DNA from: Neocallimastix lanati (nom. inval.)
Taxonomy: Eukaryota > Neocallimastigomycota > Neocallimastigomycetes > Neocallimastigales > Neocallimastigaceae
Length of the DNA stretch: 55,000 bases
Reading direction: 5' to 3'
Assembly: GCA_016946835.1 (NCBI GenBank)
Contig: JACVTC010000131.1
Coordinates: forward strand, 1-55,000
Shown: in pieces, positions 11,859-23,104 of the stretch
How the letters are laid out: every line of letters begins with the position of its first letter
Position numbering within the stretch: the first letter of the stretch is position 1
Translations under genes and position numbers: made by a program
The notes under the pieces: generated by a model
Databases searched by the model: none
What the model saw: only the letters and a program-made list of their open reading frames with translations
What the model was told of the DNA's origin: nothing

Positions 11859-12151
11859 TTACAATCTTGAAAGAAATAATGGTCCTTCTCCTTCGGAGAC
11901 ATTGGCCCTGCTGACCTTCTTTACCGCATTTTCAGCGTTGACGCTCTTGGTTACTTTACCCTTATACCGTTGGAATAGCAATCTTTGTTGAGTACTATTC
12001 CAAGCCATAATTTCCGTTAAAAGAGAGCCGTTTATAGCATTAAGAATGGCGTTTTAGAATAATCACCTGGAATAATTTGGTTATTAAACAAAACATCCCA
12101 TTCCTTTTTTATAATCTGAATCAATAATGTCTGCATCTCTTCGTCACACAC
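11859..12151 (-). pseudogene. Frameshifted protein-coding remnant, family not recognised
   Basis: This ~290-bp island is much less AT-rich than its surroundings. On the minus strand it reads as two open segments. The first (from about 12,151) gives residues such as MQTLLIQIIKKEWDVLF. After a frame change near 12,050 the second contains MAWNSTQQRLLFQRYKGK and ends in a stop at 11,859-11,861. Balanced amino acid composition and codon use unlike the AT spacer suggest a fossil of an ordinary cellular gene, perhaps its last exon. There is no start codon, promoter or other exon nearby. I cannot assign a family. The + strand has no comparable frame. Confidence 0.5.
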
Positions 12152-12731
12152 TCATTATTCAGATAATTACAAATATATTAACACCTTTTCAATTAATAAT
12201 ATATATATCTTTGTTGCTTTATATTGAATATTATAAAATACAAAAAATAATTAATAAAATGTATTAAAAAAAATTAAAAAATAAATTATCATATTGAATA
12301 TTATAATATTCTATAACTTTTATTATTATATGTGATGAAAATATAGTTTTAATTATGACACCGTTTTAATAATATAAAATATTCAAAATATTATGATTTT
12401 AATAATGACTTATAGAAAATATAATTTTAATTATGACAACGTTTTAATAATATAAAATATTTAAAATATTATGATTTTAATAATAATTTTAAGTATTCTT
12501 GTTTTAAAAAAAAATGTGTATTCAAAAAGTGTTTTAAAAAAAAAGAAAATAAATTCAAAAAAAATATAGAAATTATCTCATTTATCCCTTTTTATTATAA
12601 TTTCTTTTGAACTTCTTTTAAAAAAAATGCAAATTCAAAAAGTATTTAAAAAAAAAAAAATAATTTCAAAAAATTATAAAAATTATAAATTCATTAAACA
12701 CACTTTTTTTTTTTAGGTTTTTTTTTTTTTA

Positions 12732-13672
12732 GGTTTTATTTATTTATTTTTTATTTCAAAGGTTCAAGCGCTACGACAATTCATTTATAAGTTATTTTAT
12801 AAATTATATAATTACTTTAAATCAAATAATTATATAATTTTTTTTTTTTGTTTTAAAAAAAAAAAATACGAATCCGCTCTTGAGTTTGTACCTTTAAATT
12901 CATAATTATAAATAATTTTTATTAATAATAAAAATAATTTAAAAAAAAGTTAGGTTCAAGCGCTAGTCAATCAATTTGTTTTTATGATTCGCTCTTGTTT
13001 CACCTATCATCTTCTTTTTAAATAAAAATTTTAGGTTTAAGCGCTACGACAATTCATTCAGTTGAAAAGGTTTCAAACATTTTCTTTCATTTTTTTTTTT
13101 TTATATATATATATTACATTCATTAACTAATGAATCCGCCTTAAGTTTGTACCCAAAATTTTTTTTTTTCTTTCATCTTCAAATTTTGATGAAGAAGTAG
13201 AAAAGTTATTAAAATTTGGTTCAAGCGCTAGTCAATTCCTTTCAATATTCTTTCTTCTTATAGGAATCCGCCTTGAGTTTGTACCAAATTTCTTTTCCTC
13301 TATTTTACTTATTTCTTTTTTTGCTGGGGAGCAAGCTTATGATAAAACACATTTTGAGAAATCTTTTATACTTTATATTAGAAATATATATAAATATATA
13401 GATATTATTAAATTTATTATTAAAAAAAACTTTTTGTATTTCAAGGTAGTTTGGGTATATTTATTAAAATTTCATTTTAAAGAAATTTTTTGGTATAAAA
13501 ACATCATCAAGAAAATACTAAAAAAAAATTTCATAATAAAATATATAAATTTTTTTTTAAAAAATTTTTTAATAATAAAAATTTGACTATCTGCTTCACT
13601 TCTTGCTGTTCACAACACATTAAAAATTATTTAATGTGTTATTTACTTTTCGAAGTGAATAAGGAAGTAAGG
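12732..13672 (-). ncRNA. Modular structured RNA, copy 6 (opposite strand)
   Basis: This is a diverged copy on the minus strand with four modules in the order A (13,218-13,285), B (13,034-13,153), C (12,953-13,004) and D (12,761-12,892). It keeps GATGATG in the central domain (13,493-13,519), the AAATTTC/GAAATTT hairpin and the GCTTGCTCCCC word (GGGGAGCAAGC on +, near 13,326). The 5' closing stem has been rebuilt: TTCACTTC pairs with GAAGTGAA (13,595-13,602 and 13,652-13,659), enclosing a new stem AACACATTAAA (13,614-13,624) with its complement (13,630-13,640). Module C has GCGAAT where all others have GCGGAT. The 3' end keeps AATAAATAAATAAAACCT and then an A-run. Confidence 0.72.
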
Positions 13673-13698
13673 AAAAAAATTTATGAACAGATTAACTC

Positions 13699-13706
13699 TT
13701 TTTATA
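13699..13706 (-). promoter_or_regulatory. TATA box of RNA copy 6
   Basis: TATAAAAA followed by GAGTT on the minus strand, 40 bases upstream of the TTCACTTC stem. The box survives although the surrounding spacer shows no obvious similarity to the direct array. Confidence 0.55.
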
Positions 13707-13719
13707 TTATTTTTTTAAT

Positions 13720-14985
13720 AACTTAAATATATGTATATATTTTAATCTTACTAAATATAATTTTAGTAAATAAAACATAATATAAATTATAAAATGATTG
13801 GATAATTTATAAAAAAATTAATTAATTAAAACCATTATTAATAAATTTAAAGGAATATTATTAAAGTTTTTGAAATAAATCTATAAATTAGTATAAAAAT
13901 TATAAATAACAAATATAATTTAAAATTAAAAATATATATATATATTAAATAAATAAATAAATAAATAAAAAAAAAAAAAAAAAGTAGTACAAATGAACAA
14001 AATTTCATAAATTTATGAAGTAAAAATTTATTAAACTTCATATCATAAATTTTATTTATTAATAAAATATTTTAAAAAATCTAATTTTAAAAAATTAATA
14101 TTAATATATATAATAAAATTTCAATTTGATGACCATAATGCATTTATAATATAAAAATTTAATTTTAATAAATACTAAAATGTATCTACATGGTTAATGA
14201 ATGAAGGAACGAAGAGACAAATTTAATTAAAAATAATGCAAATGATAAAAACGGCATTTAATAGTAGTTTTTCTTTATAATAAAAAATTGTTTGAAAAAA
14301 AAAGTTTTTTATAGAAATAAAGTTTTTTTTTTTTATATATATAGAAATATAATGCTTATTTATATTTATTTAACAAAAATTATAATTATCAGAAAAAAGT
14401 AGATATATAAAATTATATACAAAGAATAAATTTATTTTTATAACAATTCAAATTCATTTGTTCAATTTTTAGTTAGTTAAAAATAACAATTCAACTTTCA
14501 TTTGTTCAATTTTTAATTAGTTACAAAAAAGTTTAGATTTTAAAATAATTTTTTATCTATCCAAACTATGCATTTTTTACTATAATATATTATTAAAACA
14601 TAAAATATTTTAATAATATAGTATGGAATAAAATTAATTATGGTATTATATATTAATATTGCCTAATCTTTTATTTAATATTTAAATATTAATATAAATT
14701 TTGAATTATATATAAAACAATTTTAATATTATTACTTCTTATATTTTTTAAATTGCATTCAAATAAATATGAATTACATATTATTACCAATAAACTACAT
14801 AAACTATTAATTTATAAACTAAAATTTCAAAAATATTATTTATTCATAAACTAAAATTTCAAAAATATTATTTATTCAAATGTTTAATACACACAAACTT
14901 TTCAATTAAAACTATGGTTTTTTTTTTTTTTTTTTTTTTTTAACTTTTTTTTAACTTTTTTTATTTTTTTTTTATTATTTTTTTT
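13720..14985. other. AT-rich spacer without visible gene
   Basis: It contains (AAAT)n near 13,945-13,970, a near-duplicate AACAATTCAA.TTCATTTGTTC (14,440-14,515), a repeated TAAACTAAAATTTCAAAAA (14,815-14,870), and long T-runs from 14,920 on. The T-runs are the complement of the A-tract that follows RNA copy 7. No coding or RNA signal is visible. Confidence 0.6.
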
Positions 14986-14989
14986 TTTT

Positions 14990-16224
14990 GTTTTTATAAT
15001 TTTTTAATTTGAAATTAATGGTTCAAGCGCTACGACGATTCATTTCTCTCTCTTTTTTTTTTTTTTTTTTTTTTGTTATTAAAATATTAATAATTATATG
15101 AATGAATCCGCTCTTGAGTTTGTACCATTAATTTATTTTACATTATATTAAATATAATATAATAAAATTAAAAAAGAACAATAAAAGTTGAAAGCGCTAT
15201 GACAATTATACCAATAGGTTAATCCGCTCTTTCAGTACTTTTAAATGTTCTTCTCATTAAATTAGTTTAATAATTACTTTATTTAAATTAATAATTTTAT
15301 AGGTTCAAGCGCTACGACAACTCAATTTATTTTATTTAGAATCTTAATTATTTATTCTATATCAAATAAATAATAGATCAAAAAAAAAAATAATATTATG
15401 AATCCGCCTTGAGTTTGTACCCATAAATTAATTAAAATTGAATATAAAATTCAATTTTCTTTCTATTTAAAAAAAATAAGGCTCAAGCGCTAGTCAATCA
15501 ATACTTCATATTTAATTTTATTGATCCGCTCTTGATTTACCTCAATAATTTCTTTTAAATTAAAATTTTAGGTTTAAGCGCTACGACAATTCATTAGGGT
15601 TTTATGTATCCAACATAAATAACCGAAAAACCATAAATAAAAAAAAAAAAAAGGTATTTCATTTTTTTTTTTATTGTTCTTCCTTTCAAATGAATCCGCC
15701 TTAAGTTTGTACCCAAAATTTTATTACTTTCAATTATGGTAAAAAAGAATTATTTGGTTCAAGCGCTAGTCAATTCCTTTATAGTATATTTCTTTTTGAA
15801 TGGAATCCGCCTTGAGTTAGCACCAAAATTCTTTTTTCTTTCTTAAAATATTTTTTTTTTTAATTTGCTTCGGTTGTGGGGAGAAAGCAATGACAAACAC
15901 GTTAAGAGAAATTTTAATTTTATTAGCTCAATATTACTTTAAAAAAAAAAATAAATATATAATAATTTATTATTGTATTTCAAGGTAGTTCGGGTATATT
16001 TAAAAAATTTCCATATCTGAAATTTTTGGGTATATAAACATCGTCAAGAAAATACAAATTCTTTATGAAAAATACTTTTTAATAAAATATGATAAAATAA
16101 ATATATAATTAAAAAAAGATATTGACTTTTATTTATTATTTTGTTGTGCTATCACTCCTCATTAACTAAAATATTATTTTTTTAAATAATATAATAATTA
16201 ATGGATAGGAATGATAGCACAAAG
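14990..16224 (-). ncRNA. Modular structured RNA, copy 7 (six modules)
   Basis: The minus-strand order 5' to 3' is A 15,756-15,824, B 15,571-15,713, C 15,480-15,541, an extra GTCGTAG-type module 15,302-15,422, a diverged module 15,187-15,238, and a terminal module 15,020-15,126. In the diverged module the lower stem is GAAAG/CTTTC instead of TCAAG/CTTGA and the loop reads GTCATAG, a clear paired substitution. The 5' closing stem is TGTGCTATCA (16,212-16,221 on the complement) with TGATAGCACA; relative to GTGCTTTCAC both strands changed (T to A and A to T). The central domain has GACGATG for GATGATG, and TTCTCCCCACAA replaces TGCTCCCCAAT. Confidence 0.75.
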
Positions 16225-16252
16225 AAAAAATTTTTGAAAATGAAATTTCGTA

Positions 16253-16261
16253 CTATTTATA
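16253..16261 (-). promoter_or_regulatory. TATA box of RNA copy 7
   Basis: TATAAATAG on the minus strand, 32 bases upstream of the 5' stem. It differs in sequence from TATAAAAA but holds its position. Confidence 0.5.
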
Positions 16262-16269
16262 TATATATA

Positions 16270-18335
16270 TTTTTTTTTTTTTTTTTTTTTTAATAATATA
16301 TATAAATTATATTAAAATTATTAATTATAATAAATTATAATTTATAATAATATAATTATAAATTATAATAATAATAATTTAAAAAAAAAAAAAAAAAATT
16401 TTCAATTTTTTAATAATAAATTATTATTAATTATATTAATTAATTTATGGCAATTACTATTTTTAAATTAAAACAAAAATTTTTTATGTAAAAGTCAAAT
16501 TACTATTTAAAAATTCATTGTGAAAATTATTATTTTGAAATACTATTAACAATAATTTTTTTTTTTTTATACTTGTATCACTAGAAATAATTAAAAATAA
16601 AATTTATATTAAATGATTAAATATTTCAAAAAATTTAATATAATAAAATTTATTAAATATTTATCATAATTTTATTTTATTATATTATTTATATCTATTT
16701 TTAAAATAGAAAATTTATAATTAAATTGTTTTATCTAAAAATAACGCACCATTAAACCACACAGTTTTTATATATATATATAATAATTTTCATTTACTTT
16801 GTAGACATATAATTAACACTATTATATAAATATTACACTTAACATGAATTATCTTTATAATGTGACATAAAAAATCTTTAATTTTTATAATGTAATGTAT
16901 AAATTTTTAAAAAATCAAAAAAGAGGGAAAAAAAAATAATTATAATATATATTACAATATTATAAAAAATGGTTTAAACTTAATTAATATGACTTTCTAT
17001 ATTTATACATGAAATACTTTGCAATAATACTTTAATATTTTATCATATATAAATTTTTGATTATTTAATTATAAAAAAATTTATATTAATATATTATTAT
17101 ATTTAATATTTTGAAGTGGTAAAAATAAATTTTTAAAAAAATTAACACTTTACTAAATTTAGCTTTCGAAACCCTTTTAATTTATAATAATAACTGTATA
17201 ATAATATCTTATGATAATAATAATTATATATATAATAAAAATAATTATTATAATAATTCTTTATTTATATCAACACCAAGTTTAATTAAATATTATACAT
17301 TCAAATCCATTTTAAGATGCATTAAATAATAATGCTTTACCATAATTGTCTTCTTTATTTATATCTGAAAAATATTCATTTAAATATTTAATATAATTTT
17401 TATATATGTTAGCACCAAACAAATTATATATTTTACTACATTTACATTTTTATATTTTACATTCCTAAAATATTGTTATTCACCATAAATATTTTAATAT
17501 ATTTTTATTTTTTTTTTTTAATGGCATTCAAAGAGAGTATCTGTGTCTATATCTTTACAAATTAAGAAATTCTGTTTTATTTATTTTGATTTCTATTTAA
17601 GAGAGAATGAAATAAATTTTTGTATATAAATACTTTTTTAAATTCAATTTAAATTTAAAGATATGAAAAAAACAATAAATTCAATTTAAATTTAAAGATA
17701 TGAAAGAAATAAATGTTTATAAAATTATTTATATTATTATTAAGAAATATTAATGAAAGAAATAAATGTTTATAAAATTATTTATATTATTATTAAGAAA
17801 TATTAATGAAAGAATTAAATGTTTATAAAATTATTTATATTATTATTAAGAAATATTAATGAAAGAAATAAATGTTTATAAAATTATTTATATTATTATT
17901 AAGAAATATTAATAAACTTTATTCATATAAAATTTTCCATTAAAATCTAAATAAATATAATAAAAATTATACCAAACTCAAATAAAAAATCCTTATTTAA
18001 GTATTAATAGATATCTTATTTTTATTAGATTGATTTATTTAATTAATTAATATATTATACAATTATAATTTTAATAATATTTTAAATTTAATAATATTTT
18101 AAATTTAATAATATTTTAAATAGAAATAATTATTAAAAAACTTTTAAAATAATATAATACACCAATAACAAAATCTAATATTTCCACTTTTTTCTTATTA
18201 TGGATTCACATTAAAAAATATATATTTATTTAAATATATTGATTTTATTTCCTTTTCAACAACACTAATGTTTTAGCAATACAGTACTACCAACAGTGCA
18301 ACTACACAAAGCAATTATATTTTTAAAATTTTTTT
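16270..18335. other. AT-rich spacer without visible gene
   Basis: T- and A-runs (16,270-16,292 and 16,380-16,398), dispersed AT words and the 53-bp repeat listed separately. From 18,063 to 18,125 a 19-bp unit TTAATAATATTTTAAATTT is repeated about three times. No conserved coding frame is visible. Confidence 0.6.
17700..17913 (+). repeat. 53-bp minisatellite, four copies
   Basis: The unit begins ATGAAAGAAATAAATG and ends TTAAGAAATATTA. The period is 53 bp and the four copies are nearly identical. The third has AATTAAATG for AAATAAATG. Confidence 0.9.
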
Positions 18336-18339
18336 TTTA

Positions 18340-19584
18340 TTTATATATATTTTTATTTTTTAATACATTTCATATATTTATGGTTCAAACGCTACGACAA
18401 CCCATTCAAATTAAAATTTTATATCATAATGGGTCCGCTCTTGAGTTTGTACCACAAATATATATTATAAAAAGAATAAAAAGTAAAAAGGTGCTAGGGA
18501 TAAAAAGGAAACTGTAATTTACAGTTCCTTTTTTCTTTTCACTATATTATTTAACTATATTATTAAAAAAAACAATAATAATACATCTTTTTAGTTCTTT
18601 TTAGTTCTTTTATAAAAAAAAATAAATTAAATAAATATTTTTTTTTCAATAAAATTTAAAGGTTCAAGCGCTACGACAATACATCCTTCAATTTTCTTCA
18701 TAATTCAATGTATCCGCTCTTGAGTTTGTACCCTTAAATCTATTCTTATTCTTATTATAAATAAATAAAAAAAAAAAAAAGAGATAAAGCTCAAGCACTA
18801 GTCAATCAATTTATATTATGATCCGCTCTTGATAAACCCCATCTTCTTTTTCTGTTTCCTTTTTTTTTTCTTTTAAATTTCAAAGGTTCAAGCGCTACGA
18901 CAATCCATATTTCGTTAATATTTTATCTCAAATATTAACAATAAAAATAATTTTTCATTTGATGGATCCGCCTTGAGTTCGTACCCTTAAAATTTTATAG
19001 CTATAATAAAAAAAAAAAAAATAAGGCTCAAGCGCTAGTCAATCAATTTATGTTATGATCCGCTCTTGATAAACCCAATTTTCTTTTTTTTTCGTTTCTT
19101 TTGATTTTAATAAAAAAAAATTTCAGGTTTAAGCGCTACGACAATTCATTTTTATGAATCCGCCTTAAGTTTGTACCCAAATTTTTTTTTGTCTTCATTA
19201 AGAAAAGAATTAATTTGGTTCAAGCGCTAGTCAATTTCCATATAAAGAATATATATATAGATTTTTTAAAATTCAGAAATCCGCCTTGAGTTTGTACCAA
19301 ATTACTTTTCTTTTTTCATTACATATTTTAGGCTTTGTGATAAAGCAAATTAACAAAGAATTTTAAATAATAAAAATTTTTGAAATTCAAGTATTTTTAT
19401 TTTTCAAGGTAGTTTAGGGTATATTTAAAAAATTTCCTCATTGAAATTTTTGGGTATATAAACCATCTTCAAGAAAAACATTTATTCTATTTGCATTTCA
19501 AAAATCAAATCTTTCGAATATGCTTTCACTGTTTGATTCTTAGTATTTAAAAATACTCTTTTATTATTGAAAGCATAGTGAAAA
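18340..19584 (-). ncRNA. Modular structured RNA, copy 8 (seven modules)
   Basis: The minus-strand modules 5' to 3' are 19,217-19,298, 19,126-19,177, 19,025-19,075, 18,895-18,985, 18,789-18,838, 18,661-18,732 and 18,382-18,453. Loop types alternate GACTAG, GTCGTAG, GACTAG, GTCGTAG, GACTAG, GTCGTAG, with one more GTCGTAG at the end. Upper stems covary: CCCAT/ATGGG (18,401-18,433), ACAT/ATGT (18,682-18,713) and TCCAT/ATGGA (18,904-18,966) replace TTCAT/ATGAA. The module at 19,126-19,177 has only about four loop bases and shows the minimal fold. The closing stem is TATGCTTTCA (19,519-19,528) with TGAAAGCATA (19,568-19,577). The central domain has GAAGATG, and the TGCTCCCC word is lost. A 73-codon frame at 18,296-18,517 overlaps the last module and is chance. 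Confidence 0.75.
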
Positions 19585-19613
19585 AAATTTTTTTTTTGTA
19601 GAAAAAAACTATT

Positions 19614-19622
19614 CCTTATATA
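19614..19622 (-). promoter_or_regulatory. TATA box of RNA copy 8
   Basis: TATATAAGG on the minus strand, 37 bases upstream of the 5' stem. Position is kept and sequence diverged. Confidence 0.5.
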
Positions 19623-19731
19623 CTTTTTTTGACAATATATTCCACTGATAAATATTAATCATATTATATAAAATATCTTAAAAATTATATACAATATTAT
19701 TATTTTCTATATATTTTTTAAAATAGAAATA

Positions 19732-19766
<35 letters not shown>

Positions 19767-19866
19767 TAATTATAAAGTTTATTTTTTATGAAAAAAATAA
19801 AATAAATTAAAAAATATACATATATATTAAAATATAGTAATTATAATAACATTAATAAATATTATG

Positions 19867-19908
<42 letters not shown>

Positions 19909-20149
19909 TTTTTTCTAATTTATTAAATGTGTTTAAATTGATTACCTATAAAAAATTTTTAATATATTAAAAATCTTTAAAAATAAATATTTTGATCGAA
20001 TGATTTATTTTTAAATTATGGAAAGTTATGTTTTACTACTAATTTAAAGATTTTTTTTTTTTTAATTAATAAATTAAATGTTATTAAAAATTTTATAATA
20101 AATTAAATTAAAACAATAAATGAATTAAAATTTAAAAATATCTTTAATA

Positions 20150-21330
20150 AGATATTTTTTTTTTTCGATTATCTTTTTTATTCTTCATTTATAGTTCTGA
20201 TGAATTTAATTTTATATAAAAATTTATTAAAGATTTTCATCTATTTTTAGAAAAATTAGAAAAATTCAAATTATATACTTAGGAATAAATATTATATATA
20301 TGAATTATTATTTTTTCCATTTTATTTAACTAAAAAAAAAAAAAAAAAAAAATTAATATATAATATTTCATTTAATTTATCAATAATTTATTAAAAAACC
20401 ATTAAATTATTAAATCATAATAATAAATTTTTTTTTAATTTTTTAAAAATTTTTAGTTTTGAAATCTTTTTTTTTTTTTTTTTTTATTCTTTTATCTTTT
20501 GTGTTTTTATTGACATTAAATTTTTTAAAGATTTATTAAAAATGTTTTATCTATTTTTGGTAAATATAAATTATATTAAAATAAGAGTAAACAAAAATGT
20601 GAATTATTATTTTTTTTCTTTTAATAAATAAAAATAAAAATAAAAAAGAGAATCCGATTTAGAATAATAAATTTATTACAAAAAGCATTTTAATATAATT
20701 ATAACACTAATGATATTAGTTTTTTTTAATTTTTTTTATAAATTTTTTTAATGAAATTTTAGCATCATTTTATTAAAAATGTTTTATCTATTTTTGGTAA
20801 ATATAGATTATATTAAAATATAATTAAATTAAAAAAAAAATATATATATTTATATATATATGATGAATTATTTAACTTTTTTTCATTTCATTAATCGAAA
20901 AATTATATAAATTATTTATATTAATTTATTTTAAAAAAAGATTTTTTTTTTTTTTAATACTTTATTTAAAAATTATTAAATTTAACAACACCATACACTA
21001 ATGCTCATAAAAAGTTTTTCTTGGTATATAAAAAAAAAAAATTATTATTAATATTCTTAATGATATATTAAATTTTTTTTAAATTTTTATATTAAAAAAG
21101 TTTCATCTATTTTTGGTAAATATAAAATTAAATTGTAGTAAATAATAATAACAATAATAATAATAATGATAATAATAATAATAATAATAATAAGATGAAT
21201 TATTTACTCTTTATTTTATTATTACAAACATTTTTTATAATTATATAAAAAGTGTTTCATCTATTTTTGGTAATTATAAATTATATTGAAATAATAGTAA
21301 ATATTTATTAAAAAAGTAATATTTATAATG
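20150..21330 (+). repeat. Degenerate dispersed repeat with core ATCTATTTTTGGTAAATATA
   Basis: A core close to ATCTATTTTTGGTAAATATA, usually preceded by TTTATTAAAAATGTTTT and followed by ATTATATTAAAATAA, occurs near 20,550, 20,787, 21,105 and 21,258. A weaker form, TTTTCATCTATTTTTAG, is near 20,240. Distances are 150 to 320 bp. Between cores there are A- or T-runs and words such as GTGAATTATTATTTTTT. I do not recognise the family. It may be an old tandem array of about 250-300 bp that has lost register. The flanks 19,640-20,150 and 21,330-21,955 are AT-rich with long A-runs and hold nothing else I can see. Confidence 0.65.
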
Positions 21331-21402
21331 AATTTTTATTATTATCATTATTCATTTTTATTATTAAAAAAAAAAATTAATAATAATTAAAAATATTTAA
21401 TT

Positions 21403-21451
<49 letters not shown>

Positions 21452-21895
21452 ATTTTAATTATGTATAATTTATTAAGAAATTATTTAATTAAAATAACAA
21501 AATACTAAATGTTTTTAAATTTAAATAACTATTTTATGATAATTTATTATTATTTACAGAAAAAAAAAAAAAAAAAAAAAGATTTAAAAATGAGCATTAT
21601 AAAAAGTTTATTTATAGTATAAAACAAAACATTTTTAATTAATTATAAATGTATAATAAAAAAATATATATATTGATTCATTAGTATTTTCAATATTGTT
21701 TTTTTTTTATAAATACTTTTTTTCTTTTGTATTCTTTAATTAATAAAATATATTTATATAATAGATATCTATTTTTAGAAAATAAAATAAAAAAAAAAAT
21801 TAATACTTTAATACAAATATATGAAATAGGTTAAATTTTCATATAGATTAAGATTCTAAAAATAAAAAAAAAAAAAAAAAATTATATTGAAAAAA

Positions 21896-21930
<35 letters not shown>

Positions 21931-21955
21931 CACGTTTTTGTCATAAATAAAAATT

Positions 21956-21964
21956 GTTAAGAAT
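21956..21964 (+). repeat. 9-bp target duplication left of MULE copy 1
   Basis: GTTAAGAAT directly precedes the GGGGGTGG terminus. Its reverse complement ATTCTTAAC ends the 26-bp spacer at 27,062-27,070. Mutator-like elements usually make 8-11 bp duplications. Confidence 0.75.
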
Positions 21965-22215
21965 GGGGGTGGTGCGTTTCGGAATGTGGCTTTAAATATT
22001 TTTACATAAATTTTCATTTCGGAATGTGGCTTATATTATTTTTTTTATAAATTTTTATTTATGAATATAATATTTAAATATTAAAATAAAATGGCACATA
22101 TAATTTCTTTGAAAAAATAATTATTAAAAATATTTAAAATGTGATATATTTCAAAAAAAATAATGATTTACATTCGCCATATTCTGAAAATTTTTATTTA
22201 TTTATTAATTTATTC
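21965..22215 (+). repeat. Type-1 subterminal end of the MULE
   Basis: This ~250-bp end has its inverted copy at about 27,306-27,556 with no difference I can find over the first ~245 bp. It contains GCGTTTCGGAATGTGGCTT and a second TTTCGGAATGTGGCTT at 22,017-22,032. The repeated word is a possible transposase binding site. Confidence 0.85.
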
Positions 22216-22489
22216 ATTTAATTATTTAATAATAATATTTAATAATATTTCTTTTTATACTATTTTCTAATTATAAAGTTTGTTTATTATATGGAAATAT
22301 AATAATTTACATTAATTTAAAATACTGTAAAAATTATAATAAAATTCATGTTAATATATATGAATATGCTATATCATTTATTTATTATATAATTTATTTG
22401 TTGCTAAATTCAGTTTTTATATTAATTTCATATCAATATCTTATTTATTTTATTTTATCATATTATATATTATTATTTCACTGCATATT

Positions 22490-23100
22490 TATTTTATTTT
22501 ATTTTATTTTATTTTATTTCGATTGATACTTGCAATTTATTATAATTCACATATTTATTTTATTTTATTAGTACTTGTATTTTTATTATAATTCAAATAT
22601 TTATTTTGTTTTATTTTATTTTATTTTTATTAATACTTGTATTTTTATTATAATTCAAATAATTTTTTTATTTTATTTTATTTTATTTTATTTTATTTTA
22701 TTTTTATTAATACTTTATTCCTTTATATTACTTCACTATTTTATTTTATTTTATTTTATTTTATTTTATTTTATTTTATTTTATTTTATTTTATTTTATT
22801 TTATTTTATTTTATTTTATTTTATTTTATTTTATTTTATTTTTATTAATACTTTATTCCTTTATATTACTTCACTATTTTATTTTATTTTATTTTATTTT
22901 ATTTTATTTTATTTTATTTTATTTTATTTTATTTTATTTTATTTTATTTTATTTTATTTTATTTTATTTTATTTTATTTATTTTATTTTATTTTATTTTA
23001 TTTTATTTTATTTTATTTTATTTTATTTTATTTTATTTTATTTTATTTTATTTTATTTTATTTTATTTTATTTTATTTTATTTTATTTTATTTATTTATT
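22490..23100 (+). repeat. (ATTTT)n pentanucleotide tract inside the MULE
   Basis: Over 100 near-perfect ATTTT units, interrupted by two copies of TTTTTATTAATACTTTATTCC (about 22,700 and 22,842) that end in TTACTTCACT. Reading frames through the tract give only Phe-Ile-Leu-Tyr repeats and are not genes. Confidence 0.95.
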
Positions 23101-23104
23101 TTAT

